Assembly: GCA_964600365.1 (NCBI GenBank)
Contig: CAZRJG010000054.1
Location: 1 to 15,267 of the forward strand
Source of the DNA: GCA-020352575 sp964600365
GTDB taxonomy: Bacteria > Actinomycetota > Acidimicrobiia > Spongiisociales > JAENVV01
DNA length: 15,267 nt
Reading direction: 5' to 3'
The notes beneath the pieces are model-generated. The model made no database searches, was not told the origin of the DNA, and saw only the letters and a program-made list of their open reading frames with translations. The position numbers and the translations under genes are program-made. Of this stretch, positions 1 to 6,566 are shown one piece after another (positions within the stretch are counted from its first letter, which is position 1; the number at the start of each line of letters is the position of its first letter).

Positions 1-3
1 TTG

Positions 4-354
4 TGGAGGTGCGGGGAGTCGAACCCCGGTCCGATCGATCTTCCATCGTGGCATCTCCGAGCGCAGTCACTGGATGATTTCGCACGACCGGACTCCAGTG
101 ACGAGCTGCCCGGCGTGCTAGTCGGAATCAATCTTTCGCCGTCGGTCCCGACCCCCGACGGCGGCATCCTGCATTGCGACGCCTGACACCGGCGAGGCAG
201 GTTCCCCCCGGGCAGACGAGCTGCGTTTAGTTAGGCAGCCAGGGCGAAGTTGTCTTCGGCACCTATAGGTGTTTCCAGTTTTGATAACGCGGTTCCGGGA
301 ACCGCGGCTCGCTTCCACGACTTCGACATCCACCGTCGAAACCGTTTCACCCCC
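4..354 (-). ncRNA. ssrA: transfer-messenger RNA (tmRNA)
   Basis: tmRNA frees ribosomes stalled on mRNAs lacking a stop codon. It acts first as an alanyl-tRNA and then as a short mRNA that adds a degradation tag; its partner SmpB is encoded at 4013-4495. The 5' end reads GGGGGTGAAACGGTTTCGAC, carrying the conserved GGTTTCGAC block. The first seven bases (354 down to 348) pair with CACCTCC near the 3' end (11 down to 5), with one G-U pair, forming the acceptor stem. The T-arm CGGGG-TTCGACT-CCCCG lies just before it. The discriminator A is at position 4 and is followed by CAA, so the CCA end is not encoded and must be added after transcription. The 351-nt length is normal. Inside lies a tag frame ending ALAA and then TAA. 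The inverted repeat at 288-306 probably belongs to the first pseudoknot region. No part of this stretch should be read as a protein gene. Confidence 0.96.
231..260 (-). other. tmRNA proteolysis-tag reading frame
   Basis: This is the mRNA-like segment of the tmRNA. Read on the minus strand, the frame from GCC at 260-258 encodes AEDNFALAA followed by TAA at 233-231; a second in-frame TAA does not follow, but TAA recurs four bases later out of frame. The hydrophobic ALAA end is the usual signal for ClpXP-type proteases. I chose GCC (Ala) as the resume codon because the five bases before it are TAGGT, with an A at -4 as in other tmRNAs, and because most tags begin with Ala. The frame stays open upstream (LETPIG), so the exact resume codon is an inference, while the C-terminal EDNFALAA is secure. 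Confidence 0.8.
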
Positions 355-375
355 GATTGACTTGTCAACACCCTC

Positions 376-381
376 ACTCTA
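376..381 (-). promoter_or_regulatory. possible -10 element of the ssrA promoter
   Basis: TAGAGT fits the TANNNT pattern, preceded by TG in an extended -10 arrangement, and lies 22-27 bases upstream of the mature tmRNA 5' end. Transcription would start near 368-370, leaving a short leader for RNase P to remove. I see no matching -35. TTGACA at 363-368 is too close to the mature end to be the -35 of this RNA. The element overlaps the region just before the alternative GTG (385) of the divergent gene, which argues that this gene starts at 445 instead. Confidence 0.35.
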
Positions 382-430
382 CAGGTGAACCCCTCCAACC
401 GCCCCGACGAGGGAGTACGAGTCCCGGCGG

Positions 431-436
431 TAGCCT
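431..436 (+). promoter_or_regulatory. -10 element, apparently leaderless, of the thioredoxin-fold gene
   Basis: TAGCCT (TANNNT) ends eight bases before the ATG at 445. A -10 so close puts the transcription start at or within a base or two of the ATG, so the mRNA would be leaderless. No Shine-Dalgarno sequence is present before this ATG and no clear -35 is visible, which is common for actinobacterial leaderless promoters. Confidence 0.5.
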
Positions 437-444
437 CTCCCCCG

Positions 445-1263
445 ATGGACTCCGACTACCTCGAGAAGACGTTCGCCCCCGAGCCCGAGGACGACGATGC
501 GATCCCCGCCGCGGCGCCTATGGGGCGCTCCGGACGGGCTACCGCCCTCATGGTCGTCGTAGGCCTCCTCTTTGTCACCCAGGTCCTCTTCGGGGTCTTC
601 CTGCTCACACGCACGACCGAGACCGATAGCCGACTGGCCAGCATCGAACAGGCCGTGGACGGCATCGACGCACGCGTCGACCGCCTCGACTCGGTGGCCG
701 GGAGCCTCGGTGGGCGCCTCGACGGTCTGGAGGCGTCCGGCGCTTCGGCGGCCCCCATCGACGGAACGAGCGCAGGGCTCCCCCCCATCCCCGACCCCGG
801 AAACACCGACACCGCCGTCGGCCTCACCGTGCCGGCATTCACTGCCCTCGATCGCACCTCGGGTGGGGAACTCACGGTCGGACCGTCGGACACGTCGAAG
901 ATCATCCTCGTATGGGCACATTGGTGCCCATACTGCCAACAGGAACTCCCCATCATGCAGGACCTCCTCTCCTCCGGCGACCTCGACGAGTTCCCATCGG
1001 TCGAGTTCGTCTCCCTCACAACCTTCATCGACCCCAGCCGACCCAACCCCCTCGATGAGTACCTCGAGGAGATGCGGTTCGGGTTCCCGGTTCTCATGGA
1101 CCCCGACGACTCCCTCGCCACGACCCTCGGCGTACGAGCAGTGCCCGCATGGGTGGTACTCGACGCGCAGGGCACGGTCCTCGGACGCTTCACCGGTGCG
1201 ATCCCGCGGGAACAGGTGCTCGGCGTCTTCGCCGAGGTGGAACGCCTCAGCGGCGAGGGCTGA
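445..1263 (+). CDS. membrane-anchored thioredoxin-fold (TlpA/redoxin-like) protein
   Basis: The 272-residue product has an acidic N-terminus, one hydrophobic segment at about 33-55, a heptad-like linker at about 58-97 suggesting a short coiled coil, and a thioredoxin-fold domain from about 125 to 270. The active site reads WAHWCPYCQQELP, with the redox pair C161 and C164. A cis-proline-type motif, RAVPAW, follows at 231-236. With the positive flank RSGR on the N-terminal side of the membrane segment, the domain probably faces outside. It probably reduces or oxidises thiols of secreted proteins, but its partner is unknown; CPYC does not decide between the two roles. I chose ATG 445 over the in-frame GTG at 385 because a -10 hexamer sits right before it and the 20 extra residues look non-genic. 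It is transcribed divergently from ssrA. Confidence 0.85.
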   Translation: MDSDYLEKTFAPEPEDDDAIPAAAPMGRSGRATALMVVVGLLFVTQVLFGVFLLTRTTETDSRLASIEQAVDGIDARVDRLDSVAGSLGGRLDGLEASGASAAPIDGTSAGLPPIPDPGNTDTAVGLTVPAFTALDRTSGGELTVGPSDTSKIILVWAHWCPYCQQELPIMQDLLSSGDLDEFPSVEFVSLTTFIDPSRPNPLDEYLEEMRFGFPVLMDPDDSLATTLGVRAVPAWVVLDAQGTVLGRFTGAIPREQVLGVFAEVERLSGEG

Positions 1264-1316
1264 CCAAACGGAATCCCCCCTCCCCACCAACCCCGAAAAC
1301 CGTCACACCCGGTCGG

Positions 1317-1322
1317 CATACT
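1317..1322 (+). promoter_or_regulatory. -10 element, apparently leaderless, of the DUF222-HNH gene
   Basis: CATACT matches four of six bases of TATAAT and ends seven bases before the ATG at 1330. No Shine-Dalgarno sequence lies between. A leaderless transcript starting at or near the ATG is the simplest reading. No -35 consensus is visible at the expected distance. Confidence 0.45.
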
Positions 1323-1329
1323 CGAACAC

Positions 1330-2445
1330 ATGTTCGATACCGAGACCGAAGCGACGCTCGACTCCCTCGAGTTCGAGCTCCTCGCCTACGAGCGCACCAT
1401 CGCCCGCTGCCGTGCCCAGCAGCTCGACCTCATCCGCAGGCTCGACGCCGCCCAGGTCGCCACTGCCGACGGATGCCGCACGATGGCCGAGTGGGTCGCG
1501 GCCAGGCTCGACCTCGACTCCGCCCACGCCCTCGACCTCGTGCGCACCGCGAGGGCCACCGAGGCCGACGACCAGCTCGCCGGCCTCCTCGCCGACGGCA
1601 ACACCTCCTACGACCGCGTGAGCGCCACCGCTCGCCTCAGGGAGTCCGGGACCCACCCACACACCGTGCACGCGTCACTCGGCTGGAATCTCGCTGCGGT
1701 CCGACGGGCGGCTGCGGCGCACCGCGAACACACCATCCACGACGAGGTGGCCGCCCACGAGGCCCGCCACCTCGTCATGCAGCCCTCCCTCGACGAATCC
1801 GCGTGGCGCCTTCGGGGCCTGCTCCCCGGACTGGACGGCAGGATCGTCTCCAGGGCGCTGCTCGAGGGGGCCGATGCCCTCCCAGTCGACCCCGACCTGC
1901 CCCGGGAGTCGAGGGCGGCGCGCACCGCCGATGCCCTCACCTCCCTTTGCCTCGGCGCCGCGCACACCGATCGGGGAGGTGCCACCGACGAGAAAGGACC
2001 GATGGTCACGCTCCACGTCGATGCCCACCGGCTCGCCGAGACCCGTGGTCGGGCAGGAGCGGTTGTCGAGGAAGGGCCTCGCGTGGGACGCAACGTCCTC
2101 GAACAGGCGCTCTGTGAAGGGAGCGTCGAGCTCCACGCCACCGAACTCGCCGGGGAGGCCCTCTCCCTCGGTCGCACCACCCGCGTCGTCCGTCCCCGGC
2201 TTCGCCGGTACGTCCTCGGCCGTGACGGCGGGTGCACCGCCGCCGGATGCACCAGCGTGCATCGACTCCAGGCCCATCACATCGTCCCGTGGTCTGAGGG
2301 GGGCCGCACCGACGTAGACAACCTCACCACACTCTGCTGGTTCCATCACCACGTAGTCGTGCACGGGCGGGGATTCTCCATCGATCCGGAGTCCCCGCCG
2401 GGGATGCGCCGCTTCGTCCGCAAGGAGACCCGGGACCCCCCGTAG
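1330..2445 (+). CDS. DUF222 / 13E12-type HNH endonuclease domain protein
   Basis: The 371-residue product follows the layout of the large actinobacterial DUF222 (13E12 repeat) family. A long helical region of about 270 residues is followed by a C-terminal HNH nuclease domain at about 300-345. The HNH part shows C302 and C307, the AHH triplet at 315-317, N331 in DVDNL, C336, and H339-H341, so the expected catalytic and zinc-binding residues are present. Family members often occur in many near-identical copies per genome, and their cellular role is not established; a link to mobile DNA has been proposed. Only 66 bases separate it from the upstream gene, but it appears to have its own -10 element. 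The stop codon is TAG. Length is within the family's usual range and I see no frameshift. The domain call is firm. The biological function is unknown. Confidence 0.9.
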   Translation: MFDTETEATLDSLEFELLAYERTIARCRAQQLDLIRRLDAAQVATADGCRTMAEWVAARLDLDSAHALDLVRTARATEADDQLAGLLADGNTSYDRVSATARLRESGTHPHTVHASLGWNLAAVRRAAAAHREHTIHDEVAAHEARHLVMQPSLDESAWRLRGLLPGLDGRIVSRALLEGADALPVDPDLPRESRAARTADALTSLCLGAAHTDRGGATDEKGPMVTLHVDAHRLAETRGRAGAVVEEGPRVGRNVLEQALCEGSVELHATELAGEALSLGRTTRVVRPRLRRYVLGRDGGCTAAGCTSVHRLQAHHIVPWSEGGRTDVDNLTTLCWFHHHVVVHGRGFSIDPESPPGMRRFVRKETRDPP

Positions 2446-2611
2446 GTCACTGCCCTTTCTCGGATCGGTCAAGCCCCCTTGCCTCCCTCCTTGGGCATCC
2501 ATCACACGGACACACACCGGGGCCACCCGGGGCTTCGCCGCGCCCCAGCACGATGGTCACCCGAAGCGGGCGGGTGATCCACGGGGCCCCACCCACGCGT
2601 ACCATCAGCCC
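2446..2611. other. intergenic region with a weak GC hairpin
   Basis: No gene is seen here. GGGGC at 2529-2533 can pair with GCCCC at 2542-2546 around an eight-base loop, which might slow or end transcription from the DUF222 gene. The stem is only five pairs and has no T tract, so I do not call it a terminator. The downstream end carries the -10 element of the next gene. Confidence 0.4.
2600..2605 (+). promoter_or_regulatory. -10 element, apparently leaderless, of the LLM oxidoreductase gene
   Basis: TACCAT (TANNNT) ends six bases before the ATG at 2612. There is no Shine-Dalgarno sequence between them, so the transcript is probably leaderless. The same hexamer recurs before the HEAT-type gene on the other strand (14828-14833). 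Confidence 0.5.
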
Positions 2612-3628
2612 ATGCCTCTCGGCTTCGGACTACTCAGCGCACAGCGGCGACCCCACGACCCCGACTGGCGAACGGCGTACGAGGAAACCCTCGCACTGAC
2701 GAGGGACGCAGAGCGCCTCGGCTTCTCATCGGTGTGGACCACCGAGCACCACTTCGTCGATGACGGATGCATGCCCTCCCTCCTCGTGGTCGGTGCCGCC
2801 ATGGCTGCGGTCACCAGCACCATCGAGATCGGCACGGGCGTGCTCCTCGCACCACTCCACGACCCGCTCCGTCTCGCCGAGGACGCTGCAACGGTGCAAC
2901 TGATCAGCGACGGACGTCTCACCCTCGGGCTCGGCCTCGGCTGGAGCCCGATCGAGTTCGAGGCGTTCGGGGCCGACCTCCACACCCGGGGACGCGCCAT
3001 GGACGAGATCCTCTCCATCCTCCCTCACGCGTGGTCGGGTGAGCCGTTCCGACATGCCGGGGAGGTGTACGACCTCCCGCTCTTGGGCGTCCGGCCCGCA
3101 CCGCACCGCACCATCCCGATCGTGATGGGTGGTGCCGCCGAGGCGGCGGTGCGGCGAGCGGCCCGCTCCGCCGACGGCTTCTTCGGCAACCGACCTGCCG
3201 AGCGCTTCGTGCAACAGGTCGAGTGGGCGCTCGACGAACTCGAGAAGGTCGGCCGCGACCCGGCGAGTTTCCGCTTCGTCCACTACTCGGCCCTCTTCCC
3301 CGCCGACACCGTCGAGTCGGGACACCGCAGTGCCGAGGTGCACCTCCGGAACATGGAGTGGAAGTACGGCGACATGGCCGACTCGGCGGCCCGCACTGGC
3401 TCCATCCGCATGGCGCCCCCGCTCACCGCCTCCGAGCTCGACGCCCGACGGCACACCGGCGCGCACGTGGGGCCGTCGGAGCACATCGTCGAGGAGCTCC
3501 TCGCCCTCCGCGAGCGAGTCGGCGTCCCGGTCGACTTCGTTGCCCGCTCCTACTTCCACACCCTCGAATACCCCGAGCAACTCGAACTCATGGAGCGGAT
3601 CGCCGAGGAGATCGCGCCCCACGTCTAG
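2612..3628 (+). CDS. LLM class flavin/F420-dependent oxidoreductase
   Basis: The 338-residue product belongs to the bacterial luciferase-like superfamily, single-domain TIM barrels that use FMN or coenzyme F420. Diagnostic stretches are WTTEHHF near 42-48, a run of barrel strands with VLLAPLHDPLRLAED near 77-91, the ISDGRLTLGLGLGW segment near 98-111, and PIVMGGAAEAAVRRAA near 168-183. In actinobacteria such proteins are most often F420-dependent, but the cofactor and substrate cannot be read from the sequence. The gene starts at an ATG with a -10 hexamer six bases upstream and no ribosome site. It is followed at 3696-3725 by a strong hairpin, and it converges on the minus-strand block. It looks monocistronic, and nothing nearby points to a pathway. 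Confidence 0.9.
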   Translation: MPLGFGLLSAQRRPHDPDWRTAYEETLALTRDAERLGFSSVWTTEHHFVDDGCMPSLLVVGAAMAAVTSTIEIGTGVLLAPLHDPLRLAEDAATVQLISDGRLTLGLGLGWSPIEFEAFGADLHTRGRAMDEILSILPHAWSGEPFRHAGEVYDLPLLGVRPAPHRTIPIVMGGAAEAAVRRAARSADGFFGNRPAERFVQQVEWALDELEKVGRDPASFRFVHYSALFPADTVESGHRSAEVHLRNMEWKYGDMADSAARTGSIRMAPPLTASELDARRHTGAHVGPSEHIVEELLALRERVGVPVDFVARSYFHTLEYPEQLELMERIAEEIAPHV

Positions 3629-3695
3629 AGGGGATGAGCAGCGCGCAAACATCATCGGCGTGCCTCTGAGACCGGAACGGCAGGCCACCGACGCG

Positions 3696-3725
3696 GAAGG
3701 GTCCCGGCCAAGGCCGGGGCCCTTC
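3696..3725. terminator. bidirectional hairpin between convergent genes
   Basis: GAAGGG-T-CCCGGCC (3696-3709) and GGCCGGG-G-CCCTTC (3712-3725) form a 14-bp stem around a two-base AA centre. The only non-Watson-Crick position is T/G, which pairs as U-G on the plus-strand RNA and is an A/C mismatch on the minus-strand RNA. In practice a few central pairs would open to make a loop. There is no T tract on either side. It sits 67 bases after the LLM gene and 21 bases after the end of the zinc-ribbon gene, so it can serve both. Strong stems without a U tract are common as actinobacterial terminators. Confidence 0.75.
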
Positions 3726-3746
3726 GTCGCCTTGGCGAACGGTGGG

Positions 3747-3941
3747 CTATGCGACCTGGCAGGTCATGTCGACGGCACAGCACATCGGGGACTTGATCTT
3801 GCCGTGACCGTCGGGACAGCGGGAGATCTGCACGACGGAACCGTCGTCCTTCGTGACCGAGTCGTTCACGAGCTCGGCGCCGCAGTGGGCGCACGTCATG
3901 TTGACGCTCATGCCGCAGTTGCCGCAGGTGTAGGTAGCCAT
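3747..3941 (-). CDS. small zinc-ribbon protein, function unknown
   Basis: The 64-residue product starts MATYTCGNCGMSVNMTCAHC. It has two CxxC pairs (C6/C9 and C17/C20) that should bind one zinc in a ribbon fold. The C-terminal half adds C42, H46, the adjacent pair C54-C55 and C61, possibly a second metal or redox site. No membrane segment or signal is present. I chose this ATG because GAGGAGC lies seven bases upstream (3948-3954). The same frame remains open further upstream, but the family-like CxxC start and this ribosome site favour 3941. It follows smpB by 71 bases and may be the last gene of that transcription unit. I do not recognise a named family and can assign no function. Confidence 0.8.
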   Translation of the reverse strand: MATYTCGNCGMSVNMTCAHCGAELVNDSVTKDDGSVVQISRCPDGHGKIKSPMCCAVDMTCQVA

Positions 3942-3947
3942 TCGGAA

Positions 3948-3954
3948 GCTCCTC
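3948..3954 (-). promoter_or_regulatory. ribosome binding site fixing the zinc-ribbon start
   Basis: GAGGAGC lies seven bases before the ATG at 3941, a near-consensus Shine-Dalgarno. It is the clearest ribosome site in the window and contrasts with the leaderless-looking starts of the plus-strand genes, supporting translation from within a longer transcript. Confidence 0.65.
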
Positions 3955-4012
3955 ATAAGGGTTGGTTTCGCGAGCGATGAGCGTAGCCCTTGTCGCAAGA
4001 CAGCCGAGGGTG

Positions 4013-4495
4013 TCAGCGTCGGGCGCGCATCGCCCGGTCGATCTCACGCTGCTGGGTGCGTTCCTTCAGGGTCTGGCGCTTGTCGTAGCGCTGCTTTCCC
4101 CGACCGATGGCGAATTCGAGCTTCGCCTTCCCCTTGGAGAAGTAGAGCCGAAGCGGGACGAGCGTGACACCCTTCTCGTCCACCTGCTTGCGGAGCCGTT
4201 CGATCTCCCGCTTGTGGAGCAGGAGCTTGCGGTCGGCCTCCGGCTCGTGCCCGCCATCACGGGCGAAGGCGTATGGACCGATGTAGCAGCCACTGAGGAA
4301 CGCCTCGCCCCTGCGCACGAACACGTACGAGTCCTTGAGGTCGGCGTGTCCTTCCCTGAGGCTCTTGACCTCCGACCCCTTGAGCACGAGGCCGGCCTCG
4401 AACCGGTCGCCCAGCGCATAGTCGTGACGGGCCCGACGGTTCTGGGCGACGAGCTTCTCCCCCGGCGTCACCGGGGCGGACTTCTTCTTGGCCAT
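4013..4495 (-). CDS. smpB: SsrA-binding protein SmpB
   Basis: SmpB binds the tRNA-like half of tmRNA and delivers it to stalled ribosomes, with its C-terminal tail reading the empty mRNA channel. The 160-residue product has the family landmarks: NRRARHDY at 19-26, EAGLVLKGSEVKSLREG at 33-49, the DSYVFV strand near 55-60, LLLHKREI near 91-98, and the basic tail KRQTLKERTQQREIDRAMR at 139-157, which is predicted to fold on the ribosome. Length is typical. The ATG overlaps the stop of the M23 gene by one base (TGATG), so translation is probably coupled. I see no good Shine-Dalgarno of its own. Its RNA partner ssrA lies at 4-354 on the same strand, beyond three plus-strand genes. Confidence 0.97.
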   Translation of the reverse strand: MAKKKSAPVTPGEKLVAQNRRARHDYALGDRFEAGLVLKGSEVKSLREGHADLKDSYVFVRRGEAFLSGCYIGPYAFARDGGHEPEADRKLLLHKREIERLRKQVDEKGVTLVPLRLYFSKGKAKLEFAIGRGKQRYDKRQTLKERTQQREIDRAMRARR

Positions 4496-5685
4496 CAGCC
4501 GAGGTACTTCATTGGATCCACGGGCACCCCATCCTCGCGGGCCTCGAAGTGGAGGTGCGCCCCCGTGGAGTAGCCGGACGAGCCGACGTCACCGATCCTG
4601 TCCCCAAGCGCCACTTCCGTGCCCGCGCTCACCCGGAGGCGGGCCTGATGGGCATACAGGGTCGTGAGACCGCCCCCGTGGTCGATGATGATCGTGTTGC
4701 CATAGCCCCCATACCAGCCTGAGAAGATCACCCGACCCCGGTTCGCAGCGTAGATGGGTGTCCCGGAGCCCGCCCCGAAATCCATCCCGGTGTGCAACTT
4801 CCGTTTCCCCGATATCGGGTGGGTGCGGTACCCAAACGGTGAGGTGAGATAACCATCGACCGGGTATGCGAGCGCACCGGGGCGCTGACCCGGGTAGGTC
4901 TGGAGCGCGATGATCTCCCGTTCGAGGCGTTTCGAGTCCTCCTCGAGGCCGTTGATCTCCCCCTCCATGAGGTCGATATCGGCCTTCACCTCCTCGAGGA
5001 GGGCCGTGAACTCTGCAGCTTCCTCCGTGGCGCTGGAGACGGCCTGTTCCACGAGCCTGCGCTCGGTCTCGGCGAGCGCCCGGTCTCCCTCGAGCTCGGC
5101 GATGACATCCTGCTGGGCGAGTTGCTGCTCCTCGAGCAGGCCCCGCTGGATCTCTTCCTGCACCCGCAATGCCTCGAGGTCGCGGACGAGCGCCTCGGCG
5201 TCGGAGACCGCCGATCCTGCGTACTCCCATCCGATCGCCGCCGTCGCCACGGTGTCCATCTCCATGAGGACGCCCGAGAGCCCGAACGACTGGTTCATGT
5301 ACATCTCCGCGGCACGGGAACGGACCTCGTCGGCCTGCTCGACGATGGAGAGTCGGGTCTCAGCGAGGTCGCGGGCCACCGACTCGAGGATCGACTCGAT
5401 TCGCTGGAGCTCGAACTCACCCGCCGCAACCCGTGCCTCCGCGGCGTCGAGGCGGCCGCTGGCGGTCACGAGGTCCTCGTTGAGCGATGCAAGGGCCGCT
5501 TCGGCTTCCCGGAGCCGGGCCGCAACCTCCGATTCCCTCGCCTTGCCGTCGGCGATGAGCGAGTTGAGCTCCTTGATCTCGGCCTCGACCTGCTCCAGTT
5601 CCTCCTGGGGTGTGGAGGCGTGGGAGCCCTGGGCGACGAGAAGTGCGCCCAGGACGAGCACCACGGCGAGCGTCCGCCGCGACAC
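4495..5685 (-). CDS. secreted coiled-coil LytM/M23 metallopeptidase (EnvC-like FtsEX partner)
   Basis: The 396-residue product begins with an N-terminal signal peptide (about 1-23, hydrophobic core LAVVLVLGALLVA) followed by Ala/Glu-rich coiled coil at about 26-125 and 160-262. A LytM (peptidase M23) domain at about 270-394 ends the protein. The zinc and catalytic motifs are intact: H298 and D302 in HTGMD, H346 in LYAH, and H377/H379 in HLHFE. The organisation matches EnvC and related FtsEX-controlled hydrolases, except that EnvC itself lacks these catalytic residues, so this one should cut peptide cross-links directly. The GTG start at 5685 is two bases after the ftsX stop, with GAGGG eight to nine bases upstream. 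The longer in-frame extension inside ftsX lacks sense as a protein. It is coupled to ftsEX upstream and smpB downstream. Confidence 0.93.
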   Translation of the reverse strand: MSRRTLAVVLVLGALLVAQGSHASTPQEELEQVEAEIKELNSLIADGKARESEVAARLREAEAALASLNEDLVTASGRLDAAEARVAAGEFELQRIESILESVARDLAETRLSIVEQADEVRSRAAEMYMNQSFGLSGVLMEMDTVATAAIGWEYAGSAVSDAEALVRDLEALRVQEEIQRGLLEEQQLAQQDVIAELEGDRALAETERRLVEQAVSSATEEAAEFTALLEEVKADIDLMEGEINGLEEDSKRLEREIIALQTYPGQRPGALAYPVDGYLTSPFGYRTHPISGKRKLHTGMDFGAGSGTPIYAANRGRVIFSGWYGGYGNTIIIDHGGGLTTLYAHQARLRVSAGTEVALGDRIGDVGSSGYSTGAHLHFEAREDGVPVDPMKYLG

Positions 5686-5687
5686 GG

Positions 5688-6566
5688 TCAGACCCTCAGG
5701 TAGCGACGGAGGCCGAGCGCGCTGCCGATCAGCCCCGCCAGGGAACCGAAGAGCATGAAGGCCACCGCCCATCGCAGGAAGAAGCCCTCGGGCAGGTTGA
5801 GCTGGACGATGTTGATGTCGATCCCACTCAGCGCCTGCTGGCCGATCCACACCGACAACACGGCGAGGCCGGCCCCGACGAGGCCCTCGAGCATGCCTTC
5901 GAGGAGGAATGGGACGCGGATGAACCAGTTCGAGGCGCCCACGAGACGCATCACTGCCACTTCTTCGCGACGGGCATAGATCGCCAAGCGGATCGTGTTC
6001 GCGATGAGCACCACCGCAGCAGACCCCTGCACCACGGCGAGGCCGACGGCGAGGCGGTTGAGGACGGCATTGAGGTCCGAGAGGCGTTCGATGACCTCAC
6101 CCGGGCTCACGATCTTGCGCACCGCCGGTTGGCCGTCGAGGCGGAACTCGATGTCTCGGTAGCGCTCGATCTCACTCAACTTGATCCGGAGCGACGCAGG
6201 GACGATCGACTGGTCGGAGATGTCAAGGAGCGACGGCGAGTCGGCGAAGATCGTCTGGAACTCCTCCCAGGCCTCAGCCTTGTCCACGTAGCGGACACTC
6301 TCCACCTCCTCCCACGAGAGGATCTGGCCTTGGAGAGCCTGGTGATCGGCGTTGCTGATCCCGTCCTCGATGTCCTTGAGGAAGACCACGACGTGCTCGC
6401 CCTCCTGCCAAAGGAGCGTGTTCACGCGGACGATCTCGTTGAGCATGAGCGCACCAAAGGCAAGCGCCAGTGAGATGAAGATGGCGAGGATCGCGCCTGC
6501 CACCACGAGGATGTTGCGACGCATGTTCTGGAACGCGTCGCGCAGGAGGTAGGCGATCCGGCTCAT
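5688..6566 (-). CDS. ftsX: cell-division ABC transporter permease FtsX
   Basis: FtsX is the membrane half of FtsEX, which converts ATP hydrolysis by FtsE into a signal that switches on a periplasmic or extracytoplasmic peptidoglycan hydrolase at the division site. The 292-residue product has four membrane segments at about 19-42, 170-192, 222-244 and 264-286. A large extracytoplasmic loop lies between the first two and carries VVVFLKD at 59-65, the usual start of the FtsX loop. RREEVAVMRLVGAS at 199-212 is the conserved cytoplasmic motif that contacts the ATPase. The ATG overlaps the ftsE stop as ATGA, and GGGGGTGA lies upstream as ribosome site. The next gene downstream encodes the probable loop-binding hydrolase. 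Confidence 0.96.
   Translation of the reverse strand: MSRIAYLLRDAFQNMRRNILVVAGAILAIFISLALAFGALMLNEIVRVNTLLWQEGEHVVVFLKDIEDGISNADHQALQGQILSWEEVESVRYVDKAEAWEEFQTIFADSPSLLDISDQSIVPASLRIKLSEIERYRDIEFRLDGQPAVRKIVSPGEVIERLSDLNAVLNRLAVGLAVVQGSAAVVLIANTIRLAIYARREEVAVMRLVGASNWFIRVPFLLEGMLEGLVGAGLAVLSVWIGQQALSGIDINIVQLNLPEGFFLRWAVAFMLFGSLAGLIGSALGLRRYLRV

Noticed and set aside
118..333. Minus-strand open frame of 71 codons
   Set aside because: It lies wholly inside the tmRNA gene, whose ends and tag are clear; it is not the tag frame.
363..368. TTGACA on the minus strand as the ssrA -35
   Set aside because: It is only nine bases from the mature 5' end, so a -10 at normal spacing would fall inside the tmRNA itself.
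385..444. GTG at 385 as start of the thioredoxin-fold gene
   Set aside because: The added 20 residues look non-genic, the codon lies next to the putative ssrA promoter, and the -10 at 431-436 would then fall inside the coding region.
5686..5850. N-terminal extension of the M23 protein reaching into ftsX
   Set aside because: The GTG at 5685 is followed directly by a signal peptide and preceded by a ribosome site; the extension lies in the coding sequence of ftsX in another frame.
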